Assembly: GCA_020746875.1 (NCBI GenBank)
Contig: JAGTJL010000002.1
Location: 248,001-312,000, forward strand
Source of the DNA: Rhexocercosporidium sp. MPI-PUGE-AT-0058
Lineage: Eukaryota > Ascomycota > Leotiomycetes > Helotiales
DNA length: 64,000 bases
Reading direction: 5' to 3'
Part shown: positions 20,699 through 31,900 of the stretch, one piece after another
Layout: each line of letters starts with the position of its first letter
Position numbering within the stretch: the stretch's first letter is position 1
Position numbers and translations under genes: made by a program
Notes under the pieces: model-generated
Told to the model about the DNA's origin: nothing
The model's input: only the letters and a program-made list of their open reading frames with translations
Databases searched by the model: none

Positions 20699-23242
20699 TC
20701 AATGCATTCCTGGACCTTTCGGCAACCCACCATGCCCACCCATACCTCCACTCCTCGCAAACGGTGTATCAATCGTCCCCCAATGTGTGTAAGCTGTATG
20801 AGGCGGAACCGGACCCATCAAATCCTCCTCCTCGCCCACCATTCCCATCCCAGCATACGCACCCCCCAAATTCGGCATATTGCCCCCATAACCTTCGCTA
20901 ACCACTGGACCAGCAGGGACATATCCCTCGGTGCCGAAGAGAGAATTAAGATCCCATGGTAACTCCACGGGGTCTTTCTGGAACCAGTTGTGCACGACAT
21001 TGCCGTTCTGGTTCTCATTGGCGTGGCCCGCCTGCGTGGGCTGGGGGCCGTAGTCAAAGCCGAAAGCAGCTTGTTGCTGGTCGATGTACTGGCGATATTC
21101 CTCGGATTTCTCATGGGAGTCGGAACGCGCGTCGAAGATGCCGACAATTTTCGCGAGTTGGAGCGCGACTTGGGTGAGGACCGTGAAGGTTCGGCACAGC
21201 TTGAGGGGTTGGAGGGAAGTCATTACGTCTCGGACTGCTTGTTTGCGGGAGATGTCTTCGGGTGTGTCGCGCTCGTCCCAGGGTCGAGCGAGGAAGTCGA
21301 GCGCGAGGATAAAGACGGATTGGTAGATGTAGTAGGCATCTATCCAGGCTACGCCGTCGAACATGCCTGTGACGATGAGTTGGTGGAGGAGGAGAGCTGC
21401 TTTGCGAGAGTAGGTTCCGCAGGCGTGGCTTAAATTTAGCTCTTCAGTATCGAGATCGTGTGAGCGAACGTGCCGTCCTAACTTTCTAGCTAGTTGAACA
21501 CCGACTTTCCTCAAAATGAAAGGTCGCGTGACTAGAGATTGGATTTGGTGGAACTGGATATGCATGAGAATGACTGCTCGACGATGTTTTGGTATAAGTG
21601 AAAGGTTTTCAAGTCGCAGAGAAGAAGGGAGACTGTGATTCCAGGAGTCGAGATCTAGTAGAAACTGTACCGCAACGCTCATCTTTGGAGATTCTCCTTT
21701 TTGAGTTGCGCTTGATGGTGAGGAGTAGATTTTTCTCCTCACTTCGGAGAGCAACTTCATCAGCCGCACGGAATAGTCGATAAATCCTGGAGGCACTGAA
21801 GATCCACCATCAAGCATCACCTCATCTGGAAAAGTGACATTGACTTCTGAATCATCAATAGCGCAAGGTCTGCCAAGAATAGCACATTGGTTCTGTTCGA
21901 ACATGTAGGCTGTCCACCATACACGCTTCCGAACTTCCCGTTCCATGTCATCAAAACCTCCGGATGTACCTTCTCTATGCATTCCCAAGGCCATTGCCAT
22001 TCTTGACGCACATCCTAGTAGCATGAAAGCGCTGTTTCTTTCAGTACAGTTGTGCTGGTAGAGTTGAAGGAGCAGAATGGCCTGAACATTTACCAGAGTA
22101 GAAGCACTGATCAATTGATGCATCCTCGACTGAACCAGATTGAGATAATGCCGTTGGATTTGCATAGACTGTCTCGCATCGCGGTCTTCCAGATTCTGAG
22201 CTCCAAACACAATCATCATGAAAATACAGCAAATCCAACCTGGGTCGATATCTCGTAGTAGGACGTGCGGTTGAGTCCACATGTTTTCGTATCGAAGCTG
22301 AAATGTAGGTCGGTGGAAGAGGAGATAGTTCGAATGAACAGACTCAAAATAAGCATCGACGAAAGTATCAGTCACCTCCCTACCGAGAAGTAATGAGAGG
22401 ACAGTTACCCTCTTCAACCGTGCCGTCAAGGCATTGCTATCCACGGAACTTGGAAAAAGTGATGGCGCTCGTTGCCTTGGTATTCTTGACGAAGGCTCAC
22501 CGAAGTGCCTATCGATATTGTCTTCTGAAGACTCATCACTCTCATCCTTGACAATCGGTTCCAGGGCTTTACTCCAATTCGATCCCGCAAAGTCCGCAGA
22601 GAGTTTCGTTCTTTCGTCATCCGGTTGAATTGTCCTCAATGCCGCATTGAACTCCGCAACCATATTCCTCACAGTCAAGACGAATCCAAAAGAACTGGAC
22701 GGCCCAATATAATGCGAAGGACCCTGCGGCATGGGAACCAACTTCTCCTCAACAACCTTTCCTTTCAGATCTGGATTTTCCGACTCCCGCGACCCCATTG
22801 AAGGGCTCTCTGCGCTCCCCGCAGACTGTTGTGGTGAGGGCGCATTCTGTTTGGGTGGCTGGTTGAACACCTCCTCCGCCACGGTCTGCTCGTCAAATGT
22901 AGGAAGTTGAATATCGTGTGCTTCGGCGATCGCATAGAGGGTCTCGATATTATTCGTGTCTCTGTCGGGGTAGAGGCCTTTGATCAGGGTGTCGAGGACG
23001 CGGTACCGTACGCTGAGGGTTTCGACGCTGCCGTATATCCTCGTCTTGCGGGGCAGGGTTGATTCGCAATTGACGCCGACCTCGAGACAACTCTGGCATG
23101 GTTCATTGACATCACTGCCGCTGGATCTGGAGCATCGTATGCGTCTCTTTTTGCAGCGATCGCAACTGACCAGTGCCCTTCGGCGCAGATGATCCGGGAT
23201 GCGAGCCTTTCCCGTCTTCTTGGTCTTGGCAGGATGATCCAT
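20699..23242 (-). CDS. Large Zn2Cys6 transcription factor, intronless
   Basis: A single uninterrupted frame encodes 847 residues, which is unusual among the many-intron genes of the window. The zinc cluster is C27-X2-C30-X6-C37-X11-C49-X2-C52-X6-C59, with a KKRRIRC core. A linker ending RIYGSVETLSVRYRVLD follows. The PF04082-type regulatory domain is seen at about 300-560, for example RRKIY, HRPTFQLRYENMW and CASRMAMALGMHREG followed by REVRKRVWWTAYMFEQ. The C-terminus is Gly/Pro-rich and disordered, as in activation regions. The first ATG is at 23242; the codon before it is GTG. Its target genes cannot be read from sequence. It is divergent from the MFS transporter at 25600, 2.36 kb away. 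Confidence 0.93.
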   Translation of the reverse strand: MDHPAKTKKTGKARIPDHLRRRALVSCDRCKKRRIRCSRSSGSDVNEPCQSCLEVGVNCESTLPRKTRIYGSVETLSVRYRVLDTLIKGLYPDRDTNNIETLYAIAEAHDIQLPTFDEQTVAEEVFNQPPKQNAPSPQQSAGSAESPSMGSRESENPDLKGKVVEEKLVPMPQGPSHYIGPSSSFGFVLTVRNMVAEFNAALRTIQPDDERTKLSADFAGSNWSKALEPIVKDESDESSEDNIDRHFGEPSSRIPRQRAPSLFPSSVDSNALTARLKRVTVLSLLLGREVTDTFVDAYFESVHSNYLLFHRPTFQLRYENMWTQPHVLLRDIDPGWICCIFMMIVFGAQNLEDRDARQSMQIQRHYLNLVQSRMHQLISASTLVNVQAILLLQLYQHNCTERNSAFMLLGCASRMAMALGMHREGTSGGFDDMEREVRKRVWWTAYMFEQNQCAILGRPCAIDDSEVNVTFPDEVMLDGGSSVPPGFIDYSVRLMKLLSEVRRKIYSSPSSATQKGESPKMSVAVQFLLDLDSWNHSLPSSLRLENLSLIPKHRRAVILMHIQFHQIQSLVTRPFILRKVGVQLARKLGRHVRSHDLDTEELNLSHACGTYSRKAALLLHQLIVTGMFDGVAWIDAYYIYQSVFILALDFLARPWDERDTPEDISRKQAVRDVMTSLQPLKLCRTFTVLTQVALQLAKIVGIFDARSDSHEKSEEYRQYIDQQQAAFGFDYGPQPTQAGHANENQNGNVVHNWFQKDPVELPWDLNSLFGTEGYVPAGPVVSEGYGGNMPNLGGAYAGMGMVGEEEDLMGPVPPHTAYTHWGTIDTPFARSGGMGGHGGLPKGPGMH

Positions 23243-25599
23243 CACGATATAAATATGGAGTCAGATGCAGCCTCAGCCGCAGATTCCGCGGGACTGGTAA
23301 GTGGGAGGGGATATGCTTGTCGGAGGCACAAGAGCACCTCATGGATAATATGGGGGTTCAGCTGGGTGTTTGTGTGGTTGTAAGAGGACGAGGCGTTCAG
23401 GCGCAGAGGTGGATGAAGTAGAGTAGAGTAAGTACGGAGGTCTAGGATGATCTCGATGGGGTATTTGTGGATCGGATATTGAGGTGACGGGATGGATATG
23501 AGGGGAGAGTGGAGAGAGTCGACGAAGCCTGGAGGGGAGGGAGAAAGGTGGAGGAGAGGGGGTCAAGCTTTCTTGGGCGATACAACACAAGCCCGATTCC
23601 GGGGCTTGTTTTCTTTTCCCAAGTTCTCAGACCACACTTCAACCTGGTATTACAGTAATATAGTCAACAGTCTGCTGCTCTATTCTGGTGCGTTCCAGTT
23701 CTTCCATTCGTCCCGTCCCGCCGGCCAGGATACTAGGTAGATATCGAACTGTAGGCAGTATAGCGAGGGTGGCAAAGGGTGCAGTATACTCCGTACGGAG
23801 TAAGAAGTGTGGAATGAGACTGAGGCGTTTGCTGACGAGGACGACTGACTGTTCACTGTCCGCTGTCTCCCGTCGTCATGACATCTGCTCCCCTGGAGTT
23901 GCGAAGCCAGGCGGGGATGTCATTATTGTCATTGGTGCGCCGGTTAATGGGGGAAGTGGGATTTGGGCCGAGAACGTTTTAGAACGAGAACTGTATGTAA
24001 GAGTCTAGAGGGAACCAGGTCTAGTAGGGAGATAGAAGTAGAGAATAGGCCTAATGAGGCATGGTCTAGAACTATTTTCCGATACAGTGGAAGTTTCCAT
24101 CAACAGGAGCTTGGAATAGATCTCGGCATCTTATCCGGTGTAGTCGGCCGACAAAAGCAATTAAAGTACCCATGGTATCCGATGAATGCGGGAGGCAAAG
24201 TCAGCCAACGAAGACAGCCGCGATACGGGAAACATATTACTTCTTCTTGAAGTAGGGAGGGAAAAAAGGGGCATCAGCAAGATCATGGCATAGGATTCTA
24301 CATAGAAATCCACTCCACGACGAGTGGAAAGGGGATCAAGGTAGAGGTATTTCTTCAACCTTGTTGTCGCAAATATTCGTATTCCACCCCGATTATGGGG
24401 TATGAAGTCTATTTAACTTCAGTATCCCACGTTGCAAATCCTAGTACAGGCAGGGCCGAAGGACGACCAAATCGCATGCAGACAAGACTTGTTATGAGAA
24501 TTGAGTTTAGGCAGATGCATGAACTCACTCGAAGGTATAGTTAGTATAGTATAGAGTTCTGATGACGGAGGCGGCGCTTTACAGATCCTTTGAAATGAGT
24601 TGAAGTTGTTATGTAGGAGATGTACTGTACAACTATATATTCGACCTTCACCAAGATATCAAAGAAACTCAATATGATGACTTCCTAATGTCAACAACTC
24701 AGGACTTTGAGCGTAGCGAGGCTGGGGGTTTGGGGGCTTGCCCCCTTGCAAGGAAGTTGAAACTTGAAAGATGAGAAAGATATACTGTATACTTGAGAAA
24801 TGACATCCTCTTCAAATCGACAACGCGAAGCAAGCCTAGGCCCAGGATTATACAGTCATCATCTCATCCCATTTTTGAATTGCAAGCGAGGCCAATTCCA
24901 GTTGATGATTACACCAAATCCCGAAAACAGCTTCGCTTGGATAGAATGCCTGCCACCCTGACTGACTGACTGACTGGGTCCAACGTCCAATCAGGAAGGT
25001 CTAGGTCCATGTAAAGCATGCATAGTAGCTGCTTACCACCACGTTACCACCAAGGTATGCATAAGTCCAGGTACTTGAGTAGTATATTCTATATTCTATG
25101 TTCTACTGTAGATGTGGCAGGTGGCGTCTCTGCGAGGAAACTTTAGCCCGATCGGATCGAGCGAGAGCGGCCGGGGGTCGGCAGGGAAACCAACCGAGGG
25201 CTTGGGACTCGGGACTGGGACTGGGGCGTGGGATTGGGGACTGGAGAGACTGGGGGGCTTGGTGAAACTTGACGCCCGCGATTTGTTTTTTTTTCGGATT
25301 GGATTGCCAGCCTCACCTTAGTTTCTGCCTTCTCTCACTCTCATATTATTCATGTTCACTCCGTTGACATTTATTACTTCGCACTTTGACTACCCTCTCT
25401 GCTCACGGACTGGAGGTTAAGCGAATGTCCAATTGGTCTATTGCTTCGCCCTCAAGCTCTTCTTGACAAAACCCTTCTCAGCCTCGTCTCTTCTCTTTCC
25501 TTCCCTTCTCCTCTCATCTTCCGGCCTGACTGATCTCTCCCCACGTTCTTCATGCATTCAATCGCCTGATAATTACTTGTATGCATGTGAATACGCGCG
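23243..25599. promoter_or_regulatory. Long divergent intergenic, regulator / MFS transporter
   Basis: The spacer of 2.36 kb has no supported gene. It contains a perfect 16-bp palindrome at 23787, a (CTGA)n run near 24959-24977 and a G-rich/C-rich hairpin-like stretch near 24724-24746 (GGGGGCTTGCCCCC). The right end is pyrimidine-rich, as expected of the transporter leader. Confidence 0.45.
23787..23802. repeat. Perfect 16-bp palindrome
   Basis: TACTCCGTACGGAGTA is its own reverse complement. It could be a dimeric regulator site or a relic of a dispersed repeat. It lies about 545 bp upstream of the Zn2Cys6 start. Confidence 0.6.
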
Positions 25600-27431
25600 A
25601 TGGCAGACCTCAAATCAGACCGTAGCCTCCACACCGGCGTCACGGAACCATCCTTCCTTGATGCTCATCCTCGCCCTCACCCCTCCACAACCGCGTCCAT
25701 GGATCCGGAGAAAACCCACGGGGAAGATTTCAGACATGATGATTCAAGGCCTATGTCAGCTGAGAGTCTGAGGCTCGATTCGAACGGTCTACCACTCGTT
25801 CCGCAACCGAGTAGATTTAAAGATGATCCTTTGGTACCACATCCCTTACTCTCCCTCCTCCTTCTCTGTCCTCTCACTTTCCTACTCTCAACCTCTTAGT
25901 TTCGAATCTCCATATATACCTCAACTAACACCCTACAGAACTGGCCCTCCTGGCTCAAATGGGCCGTCCTAATCCAAGTCGGCTTCATGGCCTTCCTCGG
26001 ACCCTACAACGCCGCCCTGATAAACCCGTCCCTCGTCCTCCTCAGCGATAGTATGCACGTGTCGCGTCAAAAAGCAGCCTACAGCACCACGACCGGTATA
26101 ATCATCGGCGGCGTTTCGCCCTTCATCTGGACTCCCCTGACGAACTTCTACGGCCGTCGTCCCATCACGCTGCTGGCTGTCCTGTTGACGATCCTAGGGG
26201 GCGTCGGTTCAGGAGCCTCGCCTAATTTCAGTGCGTTGTTGGGCACGAGGGCGCTGTGTGGGTTTGGCTTTGGGGGGATGATGTCCGTTGGGACGGCGTG
26301 TGTCAATGATATGTTCTTCTTGCATGAGAGGGGCGAGAAGACGGGTGTTTATTCTATTTTCGTTACAAATGGTGCACATGTTGCTGCATTGAGTATGTCC
26401 ACCTTTCTCCACCTAACCCAACGCAACACAACACAACACAACACAAGCTGATATCATATAGTTGGAGGTTTCCTCGGCCAGAAAGCTGGCTGGGAATGGG
26501 ATTACTACCTCGGAGCAATCAGTACCAGTGTCTGCTTCATCGTAGCACTTGTTCTCTTCCCCGAAACGCTCTTCTCCCATGACCCTACCTTCCTCGCCAA
26601 CCGTCAGGAGAGAACATATTTGCAAATGCTCTTTAACTTCAAAGGCAACATGATTCCAGGTATGTCTCCCCTCATGCTCTCTCTCCCCCTCTTTCACCGC
26701 TCAAAGCAAGCGAACCTAACCCCCTCTTCTCAGGCCACCGCCTCCGCCCAACAGACTTCCTCCAATCCCTCTCCATGCTCCGCTACCCCTCCGTCCTAAT
26801 CCCCTTCTGGTACTACACCTGGTCCTGGACATTCATCAACGTCATGCCCGCCATCTCGCTCGCCAACATCTACACACACTTCTACTCTCTACGGCCCGGT
26901 CCCATCGGCGCCTGTCTCGGAGTCTCCCTGACAATCGGGTCCATCCTCGGGGAATTCTTCGCCGGCCGCGCATCGGACTACCTGATGCTCGTGCTCGCCC
27001 GCCGCAACAAGAACGAGCGCAAGCCGGAATACAGATTATACCTCTGCACCTTATCCGCGGTCTTCATGCCCCTCGGGCTCATCATCTTCGGCGCCACGGT
27101 CGGGAAGTACAATTTCTACATCCCGCTCGTGGGACTAGGCGTCGGTGTCTTCGGATTGCAAATCGCTTCCACGACACTCTACGCATACACGTCCGACTGC
27201 TATAAGCCGCAGACGCCCGAGTCCGGGACGGTGTTTAACCTCAGTCGCGGGCTGTCGTTCGTGGTGGGGTATTTTGCGCTGCCGTTCGCGGCGGCGGTAG
27301 GGTATTTCTGGGCGTGGTTCACTTTCGCGGCGGTGCTGTTCTCGTTCTTCTTACCGGTGGCGGCGTTGATGGTTTGGGGTGAGGGGTGGAGGAAGAGGCT
27401 GGGGGAGCCGAGTTGGAATAGGGATTTGTGA
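25600..27431 (+). CDS. MFS transporter (DHA1-like)
   Basis: Four exons (25600-25833, 25939-26392, 26462-26659, 26734-27431) join to 527 residues. About 80 hydrophilic N-terminal residues precede twelve predicted hydrophobic spans. Typical signatures are GFMAFLGPYNAALINPSL in the first span, the loop 2-3 motif TNFYGRRPITLL, and FGFGGMMSVGTACVNDMFF in spans 4-5. A long central loop (HDPTFLANRQERTYLQML) is followed by the second half from WYYTWSWTFINVMP. The layout fits fungal DHA1 proton antiporters of small organic compounds. The substrate cannot be read. The first donor is GTACCA, a weaker site, so the exon 1 edge is less certain than the others. Codon use is GC-rich at third positions. Confidence 0.9.
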
Positions 27432-28928
27432 TTTTACGTCTAATTCTGTTTTTGTTTTGCTCTGCTCTTTTTCTGTTCTTCTTTCATGGGCGTTTTACTA
27501 CGAAGCGATAATGAGTGATGGGTAAGTATATCGGTAATGACAGGAATGAATAGCTGGAGTTCGGGAGCCCGACCTAATTGATACCTAGGAAGCTAAGCAC
27601 GAGAGAAAGGGAATATGATAACATGGCGTCCATGCTCTGATCTACTCTGCTCTGCTTTACTCTGCTCTACCTTGCTTCATAGCTAGATAAAACCTTTATC
27701 TCTCCACGTCTTAAGGCGGCCGAAGTCCAAGCTCTAGATAAGATGCCAGATGCCAGACCACGCGAAAGCCAAGAACCAAAAGGGACACATCACTGTTTAA
27801 ATATAAAGTATTTCATATAGCCGAGCCCAGCGGCGGCTGGGAAGTTGACCGACCAGACGAACTGTGAGCTTCCGTTAGGGACGTAGTAGGAAGGAAGTGG
27901 GCATTATTATTGGAGGGGGGTGGGGGAAAGAAGATGGAAGGGAATTGGCTTTCCAAGTGGACTTGGAAAGAAGAGGCTTTTTTTCTTCTTCATAAACATA
28001 GAATGAAGGTTGATGCAATGTATAATGAAGCAGAGGGTTAGAGTTGGGAATCACAGCAGCGAAACTTACATGGCGGCCTGAGTCTAAGAGGAAGATAGTG
28101 CTTACTATACGACATCGTTTCACTTACTTCCAATCACATCACCCAATTCGACACAGCACAGGCGAATCTTTAGTTTCATATACATGTGGGCATTCATCTA
28201 AATGCTACCTGTCTGCTTTGGCGCCTGCTTGCCATCTCTCCCCGTTCCCATTCGCCATCCCCTTTCCCCCATCGAAAACACAACTCCGATCCCTCCTTTC
28301 CTCACTCCAACACCAGGTACAGCCCACAATAATCCTACCACCCATACAACCCATCCAGGTAACCGCACCCTCCACCACTCCGCACCGCAGGAACAGGAGC
28401 CAATCATCCCTCATCCATCATTGTATACACATTGCCCCTTTCACCTTACGAGCGCCATCGCCATCCACATAGCAAGCAAACAATCCCTAGACCATATCCC
28501 GTTCCCTATCCATAGTACAAATAAAAAAAAGTTGTTGTCTTGCCTTTCTCTTTCCATCACACACCAAACGCAATTGGGAAAATTTCGCTCTCCGCCTGAG
28601 AATAGAAGAAAAGAGAACAAAGACAAAGCAAAAAAGTATCAAGCCAGTAAATAGACTTCTTTTGTTTCAACACCGAACAAGTATGATGTGTGAAGATCGC
28701 TCTTCGTCTTCCCTTCATTCGTCCGTTCGTTCGCTCAAGTCGCAACGCATGACTACAAAATCCCAAACGCCCTGTCTGCCTCTGAAAGCCGAACCCGCCT
28801 CCAGGCAAAGGTGTAAGCGTTATCCGATCCGATCCGTACCGTGTTATTAACTCCACATTTCCGCTTTTTGAAGAGAGAAACGCCATTAATACATGAATGA
28901 TGTTGGAGAACATTTGTGGTAGAAGTCC
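27432..28928. other. Convergent intergenic, MFS / RhoGEF
   Basis: The stretch is a tail-to-tail spacer with pyrimidine-rich tracts. Open frames on both strands are low-complexity (Pro/Thr/His). No gene is supported; both neighbours end here. Confidence 0.45.
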
Positions 28929-31900
28929 TCAGTCGGCGGCTAATCGAGCAAAATGCTTGCTCCAGATCCATCCGACTTGGTCACTGGGGTCATCTTGGTT
29001 TTTGGCTAGCCACAGCTCGCCTTTCTCGCCTATGACATCAAAGATCTGCGGACTGTTAGTTGGGATCATAGATGGGAAGGAGGGAAACCTGCCTCGCCAG
29101 CTGAATATGTCAAGTAAGGGTATCCGGCTTCCGATTTCGTAGCACTGATATTGAATTCGAACAGACTTGCAGCGAGATACAGCACATTGTAACCACCTGA
29201 TACATTTCGGTCCCGTGATGAAGCTCTTGATGATCTCTGACTATCTTCAGGACCATCAGGCAGAGGCATCGCAGAATGGAAGACCCCTGAATATGGTCTG
29301 GTGGAAGGGGGCGGACCATCAACATAATGTGAATTGTATGTTGATCCCGATTCACGACGATACTGGCTGTTGTAGTCGTTGCTTGGACGCATTGGTGTAT
29401 CAGATGTGTGACTTCGACTTGTACTTGGCCTCGCCATACTTGCTTGGTGTCGTGAACTACTCGCTGTATCCGGGGTCGCAGGTGATCCAGAACCAGCACG
29501 GGAGTGGCCAGTGGAGAATGAGTGTGGTTGATGGTTGAAATGTGGCAGACCAGGTGTGTTCGCCACGATTGGTGAAAACGTGAATTGGCCACTGTGTCGT
29601 TTTGCAAAGTCTGGCGTGGGAAGACTTGGTGACTTGTCGCTGTTGAATGAAAGTCCACGAGAACGACTTGACAAGTTCGAAGGCCGTCCTTTCCGCACTG
29701 ACTCGTCATCTTGTGTTGACTGCGAAGGTCGAGTAGACATTCCACTGCCGAAGCTTCCATTGATGATGCCCAACTCCTGGAATTTGGCCTCGGAATACTT
29801 GAAGTCTCGATGGAACATATCCGTGATCTCCTGCACGGTCGTTGCCATCTGCCCCTCTTCCAAGTTCTGACTGAGCTTTGCTTGCCAGATACCCCACCAC
29901 TCCGACTGCACGTACAAGAGTCGAGTCGAGCAGATCTGCCCGATGGTGTTTGTCAAGCCGGACAGTTTTGGGAGCTCAAGTTTCAGTGTTTCGTTCAACG
30001 CTTCGTATTGAGCAACCAACTCCGCCAATTTTTCATCGATCTTCTTGCCCTGTGCTTTGAGAGCTAGAGCCTTCTCGTAATCGAGGCGGCGCTTGTTGCG
30101 TTTCTTAATGGCAAGACTTGGTGGACCGTAGAGGGCAATGATCTTCTCCACCGGCTCAATGACTTGCTTTCGAACAGCTGCAACATGGTCCTCCAGCCCA
30201 ACACTTCCCACATCTCTCATAGACATGTTGAAGTGGACCCACTTGCTCTCGATCTCGGGATACGAGCTCGCTCCTAGCCGCATGAAGAGTTCCATAGACG
30301 AGAAAAGGCGGAGATTGTTCTGAACATAGTTGGTCGCCTCGCGTGTCTGGTATTCCGCATCTCGAAGAATGACCTGAAGCCTCAGATAATCGTCACCAAA
30401 CTTCTCGTGGTACTTGACATAGGCCTCATCATCCGGTGGCCGATTTGGGTTTGCTGCAATCTTCTCGGTGCGTCTGCCAAACGCTTTTGCAAGGCCGGTC
30501 CGGACGTCGGATTCCTTTCGTTTCCGGCCAACAATCTTTCCGACCATGTGAATACGCTTCTTCAGATCATCGATGTCCTGAAGTAAGCTGCCTAAGTCCT
30601 GTCGTGCAGTCTGCAAAGCATCAAAATCTGGGTGATCAGGAGGAGTACTTTCCTTGATCAAGGTCAGGAAGAGCTGGTACCGAGTGATCCGCTGGACTGG
30701 CTTGACTAGAAGTGCATCCAGATCCCACGCTCCAGTAAGATCCTTGGCCACGAGATTGCATTCACTCAGCCAAACCTTGACAGCCCCATCATTCTGAAGA
30801 GCGGACAAGCGACTGTTGGCCACCTCGCTGTTCTTGAGGTAGTCGGTGTATATGGCCTGCATTCGCTTGAGATGCTTGCCAAAATTCGCTCCGATGAAGG
30901 TCTTTCGGTCCTTCTGGTCGTCCGTCTCATCATTGAGAGTAACTGCCACAGAAAACCTGTCTGTAGAAGGAGATGTATTTCCTGTCGCCTTGTTCTGCCT
31001 CGTCTTTCGCGGAGAGTAAATGCTAGATGCCGCCGATTTCAGCTCGTCCAAAAACATTGTCGAGAACTCCACAATTTCGTTGGTATTTCTGAAAATGGTC
31101 TTGATATCACTGGGATCGAGTTTGGGGCATGCTTCTGCGGTACCTTTGTAGATCTCCTCTACAACATTCATGTCCTTGATGTACACAGACTCGGTGTCGA
31201 TCAGTTCCTTGATCCCCATCATTCGCTTGAACAGACGTTTCCTTGTTTCTTCGGCAGCTTGACGCTCTTCCTCGGTCATTGTCGATTCCTGGAGCTTAAT
31301 TTTGGAATCATTGTTTGCCTCGTCAAATGATATTTGGGTACTGGACCTAGGGGTGGAAATCGATGCCCGAGGAGAGTACAAATCATCGCTTGCACGCCTG
31401 GAATCTGGATTACGCTGACCATTCAGACTTGATTGGTAGGCGCTACTTGGGGGACGCCTGTTGTAGAGGCTTGCGGGAGGTGGTGACCGGCGTACAGCTG
31501 GCGAGGCTTCTTCTGAGTCCGGGGGAGGAGGTGGTGGGGAGTAGTCGGGCCAGACAGGGTTAGCGCTAATATTGAACGCGGGGGATGGACCAGTGAAGCC
31601 AAGACCGAGACCCTCTCCTGTTGAGATCGGAGGAAGTTGGTGCTTGGATGGGCTCGGAAGCATGTGCGTTTTGGCCGCAAATCGTGGAGAAGGAAGTGGG
31701 CTGTAGCCTTCTGGTTTGGGAGGGACAACTGGAGATATTTTAGGTGGTGGAATGGGCTTCTGCTCGCGTTCAGCTGAGTACGAGTACTCATCCCGCTCAG
31801 AGTAATCATCCACTGTACCAACAGAATAATCTGTTCTCCATGACTGATGGTTTGAGTGGAAAGTTCGAGGTGATATCTGACCATCCCTACTTCCGTAAGT

